A stretch of 64,000 nucleotides of DNA from Diphasiastrum complanatum (Eukaryota; Streptophyta; Lycopodiopsida; Lycopodiales; Lycopodiaceae): NCBI GenBank assembly GCA_029204225.1, contig CM055106.1, forward strand, positions 35,562,361 through 35,626,360, in the 5' to 3' direction. Numbering within the stretch: position 1 is the first letter of the stretch; each line of letters begins with the position of its first letter. Positions 45,780 through 57,531 of the stretch are shown here, piece after piece. Made by a program: the position numbers and the translations under genes. The notes beneath the pieces were generated by a model. That model saw only the letters and a list, made by a program, of their open reading frames with translations. It was not told the DNA's origin and ran no database searches.

Positions 45780-46891
45780 TGGTGAGTAGGGAGACTCAGT
45801 GCATCATGGAGTGATGTGGATCCAGTATGTCTATGATTGTGACCCACAGTACCAATGCCCTTGATGACAACTTTACCATCATTGGCCATGTTGATGACCC
45901 TCTTCTCTCATTCATAAGGAACCAAAGAAGTTAAGTACTCTTTGTGACATGTCATATGAAATCTTGCTCTGCTATCAATCCACCATGGATCAATATCTCC
46001 ATCATTGGTTAGCCAACAAGACATAAAAAAAGAATCACTTGAATTTTGCTCATCAACACCATCCTCATCAAAAGTGAAATTGTCTTGCTTCTCACCTTGA
46101 TCTATTTTCTTATTGAAGAAATCACTAGCAAAATGTCCTTTGACTCCACAATAGAAATATTTCAACTTCGACTTGTCCTTTTTAACCTCAAAAGAAAATG
46201 ACTCACCTTAATCTTACCTTTTAAACCAATTACCTTGGTCCTTGCCCTTGAACTTAAACTTGCCCTTTGAGAACATAGCTTCTTTATCTCCAACTTGAGA
46301 TGTAGAAGATGATCATCCTTTTGCTTGGAGTCTAAACTCTTCAGCCACCAAGACCTCTTGCAAGTCCTCCATACTTGGCAATGTCTTTTGAATAGCAAAA
46401 ATTTGCACCAAGTTAGCATGATCATTCAATAAGCCATTAATAACAACTTGAACAAGCTCCACATCCATAATGCTTGCACCAATACGTGCTAATTCATCAT
46501 TCAAAGTTTTAACTTTCAAAACAAAAGCATGAGCACTTTCATCTTTCTTATTAAGACTTTGAAAAATTTGTCTCCTAAGGGTTAGAATCCTAGATGTACA
46601 CTTGGATACATAAACCTTCTTGAAAGTTTTCCAAGCTTCAATAGATGTCTTACCAACTTCCTTGAGAAAGTCATTAGTCACATTCATCTTGATCAGATGA
46701 AGAGCTTTCTTTGCTCTCCTATCATACCTCAATTGCTCTCGATGTGCCAAAGGTACTTCCTCCACACCTACAACAATATCCATCAACTCATTCATCTCTA
46801 GCAAGTACTCCATCCTCACCTTCCAAGCTGAATAGTCGTGTGAGGTAAGCCTATCATTTCTCTCCAACATGAAGCCTCTTGAGGTTGCCAT
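45780..46891 (-). pseudogene. Ty1/copia Gag and protease relic (minus strand)
   Basis: The gag frame starts best at ATG 46891 (MATSRGFMLERNDRL), then SWK-like SAWKVRMEYLLEMNELM, TSRILTLRRQIFQSL and LARIGASIMDVELVQVVINGL, a UBN2-type Gag ending at 46313. After a frameshift comes the zinc knuckle FYCGVKGHFASDF (its last Cys changed) and the protease site WWIDSRARFHMT, where the family has DSGA; the Gly is replaced by Arg. Homology fades near 45780 with no integrase. The HMTCHKEYLTSL block closely resembles the copia fragment starting at 18003, suggesting one family. Confidence 0.85.
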
Positions 46892-47059
46892 CTTGCAATG
46901 GTTGATCTTCTTCTTTGAACATGTTCCAATGCACCTAGCACTCTCTTGAAAATCAACAAATGATGACACAAAGAAATAAGATTTGGAAACAATCTAGCCT
47001 CTCTTTTTCTCTCTTCTAGCAAATCTAGCACATCTTGATTACACTTGATGTAACTAGAA

Positions 47060-48964
47060 TATAATGAACTTTTGAACTTTTCTAAGATTTAAACACACTA
47101 TGGAAAAGTCTAGAAACTTCAAAATCAAGAGATCCTATCAACTTTAGGGTTTTCATAAAAATGCAAAATATTGAATCAAGCAAAAGCTATATGCAAAAGC
47201 TATATGCAAAAGCTAGAATCTTGATATATCTACTAGTAGAATGCAACATACACAATCATGAGCAATTTTTGTCTCCACATTCTAGTAACTGGATTAAAAA
47301 ATAGGCCTACTTCAAGTGATCTGACCTAAAATGAAGCTAGGATCACAAAGATCCACTTTCTACACTTGAAAATGTTTGAGTTGAGATAGAAACCACTCCA
47401 ACTCCACATTGGCACTCTCAAAACATGCTTAATGGATCGTTAGATCTTTGGCTAAATTTGGATGCACATCTAGATTAATCTACCATGCTAAAACTTGGAA
47501 ATACCTGAGATCTGATCAAAATCACTAAGATATGATATAGTATTGCCCTTTTCTATACAACATCAGTAGTACACTGTCCTTCACACGTGTGGATTCAAGT
47601 ACAACAAGAAAATTCACATTCTACCCATTAGAACTCAAGATGTTATGAGAAATATGAAAGAGATGGACATAGAATCAAAAGAGAAAAGTTCTTCACACAA
47701 AATGAGAACATGAAGATGATTTCTCCATGCTGGTATAGCTATCTATAACAACCATAATGTCATTTAGCAATTTTTCCTAAAAAATTCCTAAAATAGCAAT
47801 TTCTAGGTACTTCACCAAGGGATACTTGATGGTAATTAGATGGTGCAGGGTATCAGAATCTGATGGAGCTATCCTACCTGATATGCTACAGGACCATGAG
47901 TGAGTTGATCATCATGGTTGGATCTAGTTTGCATTTTCTTTGGTTAGGATGTTATGATGGATGTGTTGGTGAGATAGGTGTCTTGGTGGAAATATTGGAG
48001 AAATACTTCTACAAAAATAAATGGGCCCATCAAAAAATTAAAAAAAATAATTCTAGAGATCAATTTAGGTGCGAGGGCATGGCATCCTGCGTGTATAAGC
48101 CCACAACCCAATGAGCACATTTGTAAAGTGTAAAATATTGTAACTTGGAATAAATTAGACTTGGCCCTTGTAAATAAAATAATAGGAAAAATCCCAAAGT
48201 CTAAGTTACATGGTTATAAGTTTGAGTAAAAGTCAAATGGTGGTAGGCAAAATGTGCTACTTTGTGCACCATTCAATTTTTTGTGTTTCTTTGAAGGGCT
48301 GGGATGTCAATCCTTCCAACTTCAAGTAGCCAATAGTAGAAAAGGGACAAGGGCCTCCCCAAGAATAAAAATACACCTCTTATACACAATTTTCATGCTC
48401 AATAGAGAGGAGAAAACTCTACCACATTGGAGACTCAAAGCATCCTCTTGTGCTTATGCTTGTTTTCTTATGTTATTTTGAATGATGTTCATTTTTATGG
48501 TTTGCTTTGTAATTGTTTATGAGTTGTTATTAGTTCTCCATTAGAGTAGAAGTATAAACATGAGAGCTAACCTCCCTCTACTCACCTTCTCTCTCTTATA
48601 CTTTTTGATGATTAATTAAGTGTTAGAGTTGGGGGTTAAGGCGTGAGATAGTATTAAAGTTGTAGAACAACCAAGTAGGCAACTATTCAAAGTTAGAACT
48701 CTATCCTAGTGTTCTAACTCTTTTTTTACAGCAGAGGGGCTGCTCACCACGATGGACTACACCCACAATAGTGGCACCATTGTCAGGGATAGAGACAACA
48801 AACTTTTTTTATTGACGTTTGCTTGTTTTTAGAGCTATTTTAAGAGGTGAATTTGTGGGTAATTTAGTGTGATGTTCTACTTTCTTTGTCGTTAATCTAT
48901 TGCAAGTTGGCGGAGGAGGTGTTTGGAGGTAGAGGAGGCCTAAAACAGCCTCTAATGGCTTGAT
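47060..48964. other. Non-coding flank of the copia relic, no gene recognised
   Basis: 47060-47800 should be the leader or LTR side of the minus-strand copia relic, but no LTR ends or primer site could be found. A 13-bp unit GCAAAAGCTATAT is present three times in tandem at 47180-47218. 47860-48480 contains short frames without homology. Confidence 0.45.
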
Positions 48965-49454
48965 TTTAAAGTCCTTTACAGGGATCCCACACTAAGCAAG
49001 TTGCGACAAGCAACACAAGGGAATCCGATGGTGGCCATGGGGACAACAAACCAACCCAACCAAATCTAGATCTTACGGATCTAGCCCCCAAGCTATGGAT
49101 CAATCTTCACACCAACAACATGTAGCTACTAATCACACAATCAAGCCTTACACTAGTGAGAGCCCAATGGGTATACTTATACCCTCCAAGGCCCATGCAC
49201 CACTAGTAGTGCACTGTGACACCTCACTGGACACCTATGCAGCCTATCCAGGCCACGTCATCTAGTTCCCCTATCACTCACTGATAGACCCATGATAATC
49301 CACCATCTTGAGTTTTAGGCCTCTAACCATTAATTATGACCATATGCACATGAGGGCTTCAAACCCCTCATAATCAGAATCAACTTACGGGTCAAGGTAG
49401 GCCTATTGACCTCTAGCGGGATAAACTATCCGAGATCAGTCATGGACACGATAT
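48965..49454 (-). mobile_element. 3' LTR of the short gypsy element
   Basis: About 490 bp, matching 52865-53360, including ACTAATCACACAATCAAGC and CCACCATCTTGAGTTTTAGG in plus-strand text. It starts on the minus strand with TATCGTGTCC where the other copy has TGTCATGCCC. Confidence 0.82.
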
Positions 49455-49510
49455 TCTTGTCCCCTTATTTAAGTTTTGACCGCAAAACTTAAAGCTAGGG
49501 AAGTTCTTCC

Positions 49511-50290
49511 TCAAGCTTCCTTCTCATTCCTAGGAATCATCATCGTCTGTGCGAACCTTTTGTCCATGAACTTATTATAATATAGATAATGTGTCCATGA
49601 TTTTAACGCATGCATCACCACAAAAAGCTCTTTTTCTTGTGTAGTATACTTGACTTGCGCATTGGTTAACTTTTTGCTTTCAAAGGCAACAAGATGGCCC
49701 TCTTGTAAGAGAACAGCTCCAATAATCATATCACTCACGTCAATGTTAAGGATGAACGAAATATCTGGATCTGCTATCCTCAAAACAGGAGCTGGGACAA
49801 TTTAGAAGTTTGAGTTTTCAAAATTTCTCATTCCATTAATGGGAGGGCTTGGCCTTCCTTTCCAACTTTTTACCCCTTCCAACAAATTGTTGAGAGGTGT
49901 GGCAATATCCTAATTTGATGATATCCCATGCATAGATCAATTTTCATGAAGTACTTTGCTCCATTCAATCAATCTATGAGATCATTCATCCTAGGTAACA
50001 AGTTTTTATTTTTTACGGTAAGTTTGATTAAACCCTTGTAGTCCACACATAACCAGTACCGCCAGCCTTCTTATTCTTAAGAAAAAGGGTTCTCCCCATG
50101 GGGACTTACTTGGTCTAATGTGTCCCATCCTAAGGTACTACTCGGTTTGCCTAGCCACTTCCCCCTCTTTCTTTTGACTAAACCTATAAGGTTTTCTGAA
50201 AATGGGGCAGCTACCAAACATAAATTATCTATCTTATGGTCTACTGACCGAGCGGGTAGTAGACCATAAGGTAGCTGTTTAGGAAAAACA
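49511..50290 (-). pseudogene. Gypsy RT remnant and RNase H (minus strand)
   Basis: 49783-49511 gives RNase H: SFILNIDVSDMIIGAVLLQE (catalytic Asp context), VKYTTQEKELFVVMHALKSW and THYLYYNKF, then an abrupt end in unrelated sequence. 49790-50290 has fragments of RT in several frames with many stops; no intact YxDD was found. Integrase should follow at lower coordinates but the LTR comes first. Confidence 0.75.
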
Positions 50291-50698
50291 TCACCGAATG
50301 CTTTTTTGAATCTTGCATTGAATGTTATTCCGGATGTGAATTTTTGGTGTTAAAGCAGTAAACACATTCACATCTTCATTTACATCACAATGCCACCGAG
50401 ATTTCAAAACAAGATGAAAAAACTCATACTCAGAATCATGTAGTTTTTCCATTACTTCCACCGAGGAAACCGTTGGTGATGGGAGTACATCAGTCTCTCT
50501 GGAAATAGAGACTATTTTATCAAACTTATCATTAAATTCCAAAGTATGGTTTTTAAAATCTATTTTCAATGAATCTGATTTATCAAAACCCCATTCATAT
50601 CCTAGGATTACATCAATTTTTCTATTAAGATTCATAACATGGAAGTTGAGCCGCTCAGCGTGATCTTGCATTTGAAGCTCCAAATTAGGGGCTTTCAC
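50291..50698 (-). pseudogene. Gypsy protease region (minus strand)
   Basis: 135 codons with NFHVMNLNRKIDVILGYEWG, which corresponds to the 'F-V-----DVILG--W' block of plant gypsy aspartic proteases, then IDFKNHTLEFN. The DTGA-type active site should lie just upstream and is not readable. Confidence 0.65.
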
Positions 50699-51511
50699 AT
50701 ACCAGACTTTTGTGTCTGACTCTATGGTTGTGTTGGTAAGCAGCAGCTTCTAGTTCATCAAAAAATAGTCTTTTCTTCTTATTATTCTTAGGCTTCTGAG
50801 CCGATTGGCCATGCATACTCTTTCGTGAGGCAACCACGATGCTATCGTAGGCTTTGGCTACTCGGATAACGTCTTCCAACGTATGGAGGACATTCCGTTT
50901 GCACTCATTTTGGTAATCTGTTGACAGTCCATAAACGAATTGCCATTATGCCAATTTCGGATCAAAGAGTGGCACCTTGGCCAAACAATACAAGAACCCT
51001 CGGACATATGTATCCAGTTCTCGGCTACCCATCCGGCAGTTAATAAAGCGAGCATACATTTCAAAATCATCAATTGTGACAAATGCCTTACAAAATTCCT
51101 CTAGGAATCAAGCCCATGTCACCGGTTTTGAGGGGAGCTCCCTCCACCAGGAGGAGCCTTTGCCCTCAAGAAATAATAGAACTAAAGAAATTAGCTTTTC
51201 TTCTGGGATGTTGTGCAAACTAAAATAGCTAGACCAACGATTTATCCAATCCTTGACAACTTCTCACCTGTGAAATCGTTTTGTTGATAGCCCAAGTTGT
51301 TCGAATTTAAAGTTTGCAATTGGTCAAACAAATTTTGCATCTTATCATCTCTTTGTTTATTATTTTGATGGAGTTCCAATACTACTTTGCTTAAAGTGTG
51401 AAGCAATGAATTTGAGTCAAGAGGGTCACCCCCATCTGGTGAAACCGGGCGATTTTCCTGTGAAACGGGAAAATTGCCCCCCACAACGGAAACTTCATCG
51501 GTTGCCATTTG
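50685..51511 (-). pseudogene. Gypsy Gag remnant (minus strand)
   Basis: The start is probably MATDEVSVVGGNFPVSQEN at about 51511, followed by LLHTLSKVVLELHQNNKQRD and a Gln/Asn-rich segment. After frame breaks, 51082-50858 and 50879-50685 read in parts like gag C-terminus (MEDVIRVAKAYDSIVVASRK, a 'V--A---E' type block). The Gag core is weakly readable because of stops. Confidence 0.55.
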
Positions 51512-51837
51512 CCTAGAAAAAATAAAAATTTTCATTAATGACAAGAGTATTTTGGGTATAATTGCGAAAGCAATGTCAAAAAAAATGCTAGTTTTAAGAC
51601 AATATCGAGCTTTTTGAAAATTATACCAATAATCTTTGCAAATGTCCAAACAAAACGAGAAATATGCCAAACTTTTTGTTTAACCAATTTAATTATTGCA
51701 AAATTTATTGTTAAACTGCCCTTGAATATACATAGCCCAAATCACTTTTTAGCCAATTGAATAAAGAGGCCATAAGACACCCACCCCACTCCCCAAACTA
51801 AAACAAAGATTTTGATTTCTAAATCCCCAACCCCCCC

Positions 51838-52110
51838 CCCTCCCCCCGCGCGCGCCTCTTTTCCCTCCAAAACGTGGGCTCAGGCCTGTCCGCTGGTCGC
51901 TAACAGAGAGAAGTGCCCGCGCGAGAGAATGTCAGCAATGATGGAGAAAACGAGCAGAGAGAGAGAGATCGCAAGTCCGATCAGCTGGCTTGTGAAGCAG
52001 CAAAGGAGCAATCAGGCCTGTCCGCTGGTCGCTAGCAGAGAGAAGTGCCCGAGAGAGAGATCACAAGCCGTATCAGCTGGCTTGTGAAGCAGCAAAGGAG
52101 CAATCAGGAC
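51838..52110. repeat. GC-rich direct repeats in the gypsy leader
   Basis: The block with CAGGCCTGTCCGCTGGTCGC and the CAGCTGGCTTGTGAAGCAGC section occurs twice (from 51891 and from 52014), the second copy about 30 bases shorter. C-runs and CGCGCGCGCC precede it at 51830-51856. Confidence 0.85.
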
Positions 52111-52864
52111 AGTCGCGCGCGCCCACAGCAGTTTATTTCCTGTTTCTGTGTTTCAACAGCATAGTGTGCCCTTTCACAGGTTTATCAATCTTTATTTGCT
52201 GTGGATACGGGAAGCAACTCAACCTTCCAAAGATGAACTAGTTGACAGGCAACACTCCAATTCCTTTTGCGATGACTGATAATCTTTTTATCAGATTAGG
52301 AAAGAACTGTATACAGTTAGGAAAGTAGAAAGTTATGTAAGCAAAAACGTGCTTCTAATCAAGGTGACAGACTAACAAGTCCTTGACAGCCCTCACAGGA
52401 TACAGAAACCCTGCCTTCCGGATTCTGTGTCTGTATTAACTTACAATAAGACTCTATTCTGTCAAACCCTTTGCAAAAAGTGTGCTTATGGATGAAAGAA
52501 CAGAGATTTACCAAAAAAGAATGGTTCTTGGAGAGCTGAGAACATTAACAGTTCCATCAATTAACTATTAATACAAGGTTCTCAGCTCTACTCTTTTTAT
52601 AGCTCTACAAGAGAACAATCACAAAACTGGGATTGCACTTTCAGGCATTACCAACTTTTTGTTTGTCCTTTGTAAAAAAAATCATATACAAAAGACAAGT
52701 ATGTCAGAATCCCAAAAACATGATCACAGTTGTTTAGCCCATTAACACATCAATGAAATAGGCTGCAAGTTATTAAAAAAAAGAATTCTTTCAAGAAAAT
52801 AACCATAATAAACCATCAAAGTGCAATAAAAAAGAGAATATAGGTTGCATAACCAAAAGAACAC

Positions 52865-53360
52865 TGTAAAGTCCTTTCACAAGGACCCCACACTAAGCAA
52901 GCCACGAGAAGCAACAAAGGGAATCGGATGGTGAACAAACCAATCTAACCAAACCTAGATTTTACGGATCTAGCCCCCAAGCTATGGATCAATCTTCACA
53001 CCAGCAACATCTAGTTACTAATCACACAATCAAGCATACACTAGTGAGCGCCCAATGGGTATACTTATACCTTCCAAGGCCCATGCACCACTAGTAGTGC
53101 ACTCTGACACGTCATTGGACACTGTGACACCTCATTGGACACCTATGCAGCCTATCTGGGCCACTCATCCAGTTCCCCTATGACTCACTAATAGACCCAT
53201 AATAATCCACCATCTTGAGTTTTAGGCCTCCAACCATTAATTATGACCATATGCACATGAGGGCCCCAAACCCCTCATAATCATAATTAACTTATAGGTT
53301 GAGGTAGGCCTACTGACCTTTAGCGAGATAAACTATTCGAGATCAGTCATGGGCATGACA
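52865..53360 (-). mobile_element. 5' LTR of the short gypsy element
   Basis: On the minus strand from TGTCATGCCC at 53360 to AAAGGACTTTACA at 52865. It has a short internal duplication (CATTGGACAC twice near 53110-53145) lacking in the 3' copy. No primer site could be identified with confidence; GTGTTCTTTTGG follows on the minus strand. Confidence 0.8.
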
Positions 53361-53365
53361 TTGAC

Positions 53366-54590
53366 AATATCGCAAAACTCATAAAAACTTGAATCTGCAT
53401 TTTTAGAGGGGAAAAGTGGCAAAAAATCATCAGATTTTGATTAAAAAAAAACCATTGGAAACCAACCTTCACTTGATTGACAATAGCCTGAGAACATTGT
53501 TCTAGTCCTGCATAGAAGCCGACGAGAATACTTTACACCCAGCTTGCAGAAAAGCTAAAAAAAACAAAAGAAATTCAAAAAACCTTTGTAAAAGTAAATT
53601 TTTTTCCTAAACTGCTTGAAAACCTTCTCCACTCCATTGCGACAAGCTTACAAACAAGTTTGTGGGAGTTCTCCAGCAGTACAAAAGCCCTACGAAGGTT
53701 CTCCAGTTCCAAAAGTGGCATTCTTCTTCGGAACTCTCGTAGACCTCAGTTCTTAAAAAATTTGTTGCAACTAACCTTCGCCAATCCAGCTGAAGTTTCC
53801 TCACACTGAGTGTAGCTTACAGACGACTCTATGAGCGTTCTTATTGCTACAATAAGTTGTGCGAAAGTTTCAAAGTTTTTTGAGTAATTTAACAAGGGGA
53901 ATTGAATTTTTTGCCAAATCAGTGATCGCAGCCCACAATCTTGTCCATTGTGCTAAGAGAGACTTTTTCCATCTAAGGCAAAGCTGGTGAGAGTTCGGAA
54001 GAAGTTTTGATGAAACTGTAAGGAAAAAATAATTTTTTACTATAAAAAACCCTCTCAATCATCAAAAACTTTCACAATAGTGAGAATTAACCTTCTCCAA
54101 TCTAAACCAATCCAAGCCTAGATCCAGCTACAGTTAAGAGGGTGAGAGTTTATTCGCAGCCCTCTACAAGAAATTTGGTTATTTTACTGCTAAACAATAC
54201 AAAGAACCTTCGCCAGTCCATTTTTTGCCAGATCAACCTTTGCAACCATCATCAGTACGTAGATCAGTATCAGATCCATCTACAAAGAAAGTTTCAGGTC
54301 AATATGAACAAGGATTAGTGAGATATTTAAGAAAAACCAAAGAAAAAAAAGGCTAATTTCACACAAAGAGCCAACAATAATTGATCAAATCTAAGCTAAA
54401 TTCACATCCATCAAGATCCAGCATCTCTGGACTGAACAAGTGAATGAATCTTAGATAAGGATGATCAGTACCATGGACAAGATAAAACCAAGTGCCAAAC
54501 TTATCAAGAGTCGCAGTTGTACTAGTTGAAGCTGAAGCAGGGCTTGTTGACATGGATCCAATGGAACAACCCGTACCTGTCATACCTTAC
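53366..54590. other. Non-coding stretch with dispersed ACCTTC(T/G)CCA motifs
   Basis: The motif ACCTTCTCCA, ACCTTCGCCA or close variants recurs near 53620, 53695 (inverted/variant), 53772, 54090 and 54208, within otherwise AT-rich DNA. No gene is recognised. Confidence 0.5.
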
Positions 54591-54599
54591 AAACAATTC

Positions 54600-54790
54600 G
54601 GAGGGCACCTCATCTTGAGATGCTGAAATATGATGGATCAATAGATCCCATCATATTCCTCTAGATCTATGAACAAGTGTGTGAGATCTATGGAGTGTGA
54701 AAATTTCAACTAGTTAAGTTGAGTTTATTTGACGATTTTGAGGCCAATATAAAATTCCAACTTAGAGATAGACTTTATAATGCTAATAAG
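54600..54790 (+). pseudogene. Ty3/gypsy Gag fragment
   Basis: The plus-strand translation reads APHLEMLKYDGSIDPIIFL, a stop, IYEQVCEIYGV, a stop, then KFQLVKLSLFDDF. This is the 'P-YDG--DP--FL--Y' gag opening seen in plant gypsy elements, similar in pattern to 8180-8290. It is short and full of stops. Confidence 0.5.
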
Positions 54791-55029
54791 GCCTAAGAAT
54801 AGTGATTTTACTTATTTTTAATAGCTAGACAAGTTGATATATAGACCTCTTCTAATTGGTTCATTCACATACATTGAATCTAGTCACAAATAATTAGGTT
54901 TTTGGAGAAGTTTCTAGAAACAACTATCTAGGGTCATTGTTGGCAAGTGGACAAATGTCATATTTTTTGCTATAAATAGCAGGTCTAGGACTGAAAGAAA
55001 ACTAGCTAAGGCAACGTGGTGAACACTTA

Positions 55030-55970
55030 TAGAGTAATATTTACTCATGGTTGACTATAGATAGCTGGTCTTGTGGTAGCAGCTCCATGGTGGGCTTTAT
55101 TGGCATCCTACCACAGGTCAAAGAGAATTTACCAGCTGCTCTTCTAGGAAGTTGGGCTCTTGTTGCCTCTGCTCTAGTTTTCGGATTTCAGCAGGCTAAT
55201 CAACCTCTTCTTCTTGATTCTTTGGCTCATGTGGAGACCGGCAATTTTGCTTTTCAACATGCAAAAATGCAATGACGCTAGAGATTTACTTCTGGCGCTT
55301 GTGCAACCTTTTGTGCCTCCTTTTGAATCCTTGGTGGCAAATCAACGAATGGTTTTTTTAGAAGACTATCTTGGAGCATCTTCACTCTCATTTCTCTACT
55401 CAACTTATCAATGATTCACCATCTGATGCAGTTCGAGCTCGTCTTCTTTCGTGTGTTGGTCCAGGTGCAGGGGCTTGGTTGGTTGCGTGTCCAGTTCTTC
55501 CAGTCTTGCGACTCAACAATGACTTGTTTATCACTGCTCTTCGAACCGGATTAGGACTTCCACATCCAGTGTTAATTGGTCTCTCTAAGTATTCGTGTGG
55601 GCATCTATTGGATTCCTTGGGTACTCATCTTATGTGGTGCCCCTTAGGTAGAGATCGTATATTGTCACATGATTTTATTCGTGGTATTGCTTCTATTGCT
55701 CATGATAGTGATTTTCATGTTGTTCGAGAGCAAAAGAAATTTACTGTTTTTTGTTCATTATGTGCAAAACTTGTAAGGTCAAAGTATTACTTTACCATCC
55801 GTCATTGTTTCTTTCTACCATCAATTACTATTGCATTGCAACGTTCACAGGCGCTTTCAATTCTTCATTGAGCTCAATTTGCAGGAGCGGTTGCTGCTTC
55901 GAAGCTTCCTGCATTAACAATTGGTGACACCATTCTATTTAGTGATTTACATCAAGAAGTTGATTTTGAG
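55030..55970 (+). pseudogene. LINE ORF2 C-terminal region
   Basis: The frames 55051-55275 (NLPAALLGSWALVASALVFG) and 55371-55871 carry ARLLSCVGPGAGAWLVACPV, LNNDLFITALRTGLGLPHPV and CGHLLDSLGTHLMWCPLGRD. This is the Cys/His-rich tail found downstream of reverse transcriptase in some plant non-LTR elements; it may help bind RNA or DNA. A further in-frame stop lies at 55869-55871 before a short continuation to 55970. There is no RT domain upstream: a 5'-truncated copy, the usual state of dead LINEs. The family assignment is from memory of similar plant sequences. Confidence 0.6.
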
Positions 55971-57147
55971 TAGTTAATTTACTATTTTAAGTTTTATTAA
56001 GTTTTTAAGCACGATTGTTTTTTGATGATTGACATTATAATTTTATATACGTAAAAAAACACCTCAAAAAAGTTTGCAATGTATTTTGAAGTAACCTTAA
56101 TTGCAAGAATATGATAGTGGTAGCAATTTGACACATAAGAGGAACCTTACAATCCTGTAAGGTTCCTCTAAAAATTGTTTTACCCCAGGTAAAACAATGA
56201 CAAATGTTTTTACCATCACTAAAAAATTATTACTTGATGTAAAAAAATTTCACATAATGTAAACGAAAAATTACTGTAAAAAATTTGTTCTATATAATGA
56301 TCCTGAAAATTTAACGTTTCATTAAGTATCTCCCATCTTCCACACGGATGAGAACTATCTTGAAAGATGTTTCGTATGGCAACTAACTCCAGCTATTTCC
56401 AATCCAACCTATTAACCTTCCAAGGAATGCTAGTGTCCTCAGGCCTTGACTGTCATTAAATAACATGAGGACATCAATACCTACTTCAGATGCGTAAGTT
56501 TATGATCTGAATTGAATTGCCATTGTCTCAGCCCAAATTGTAGTGCACAGTTCAAATCTTAAAGTTTGTAGCATATACTTGTAGAAAGAATTAAGAAGGC
56601 TTTTGAAAAACACGATCAGAAAGCTTGACGATTTATTATTGACAAATCTGGCTTGCCTGCAACAAACAACACGACCGTTGCGAAGGATGCACTACTTTAT
56701 AGCTATAAACACGGTTTCAACTTATTTGTTGCCCGCCTTTCTTTAGCTCACATTTCAGCCGTATCTCGTAAGCTATCTCAACTTTGTCTGACGTTTGTTT
56801 GTGAACCACTACTACAGTACGACACGTAAGACACTCAGCAATACTAAGCGAGCTCCATAGCCAATCCCTCCTTCAAAACGAGGAAGCAAAAAAGGAGCAT
56901 AGAAAAAACGACTAATCCAAAAAGTTTGAGAGCATTAAATTTTTTGGAACTGCTTTACGCCGGGGAAGGCCCCCTTCCCCTATACTTTCATGTATTCGTA
57001 TGTTAATGGGTCCCGAGGGCCCAAGGCCTTAAATGTGAGAAGGCCCTTCCCGGGGGGCTTCGCCTATACTTTCATCTATTTGTATGTGAATGTTTTTCCC
57101 ATCATTTATCATTTTTTAATATAACCAGGGATTTCTTCTTCTTTTAA
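55971..57147. other. Intergenic stretch with two adjacent hairpins
   Basis: No gene. A 14-bp perfect inverted repeat (56138-56151/56156-56169, 4-base loop) is followed by a 10-bp one (56174-56183/56189-56198, 5-base loop). Near 56980-57090 the text CTATACTTTCATxTATTxGTATGT(T/G)AATG is present twice. Confidence 0.7.
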
Positions 57148-57290
57148 TATTTGGAAAGCAACGGGGAACTAATGCCACCCTTTTAGCACCCGTTTAAAAT
57201 GTGAGGAGACCGGTATCCAATGGAAATTTGAAAAGCGACGCGGAACAACCGCCACCCTTTTAGCACCCGTTTAGAGTGTGAGGAGACGAT
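57148..57290 (+). repeat. 77-bp tandem duplication upstream of the transporter gene
   Basis: Blocks starting at TTTGGAAAGC (57150) and TTTGAAAAGC (57227) share GCCACCCTTTTAGCACCCGT and GTGAGGAGAC with a 77-base period. It lies about 240-380 bp before the ATG at 57532, where a promoter is expected. Confidence 0.88.
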
Positions 57291-57531
57291 GATCGCGGGT
57301 GTGTAGTATGATGATTTCTGCGCCTCTTTCTCTCTCGCTCTTCGTATTTCTGTATCTCGCGCATCTCCACTGATGTTTCTCATCTCTCACCAAGTCTTTT
57401 GATCTGCCTGAGCAGACGCAGATCGGGATCAGCTCTAATATCACTGCTTCCCTCTTCGCTGCATAGCATCAATTTGTATCTGCAAAATTGTACACACACA
57501 GACTTGAGAGAGGGAGCTGATATAGGCAGTG

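Larger units (their letters stand above)
48965..53360 (-). mobile_element. Short Ty3/gypsy element with both LTRs (4.4 kb)
   Basis: The LTRs at 48965-49454 and 52865-53360 match along their lengths, and gag, protease and RNase H remnants lie between them on the minus strand. Flanks TTGAT (48960-48964) and TTGAC (53361-53365) fit a 5-bp target duplication with one change. A polypurine stretch (AAGGGGACAAGAA) precedes the 3' LTR on the minus strand. There is no integrase after RNase H, so the element lost its 3' pol by deletion. Confidence 0.82.

Noticed and set aside
57529-57531. Alternative GTG start of the transporter
   Set aside because: A plant gene starts at ATG; the first in-frame ATG is at 57532.
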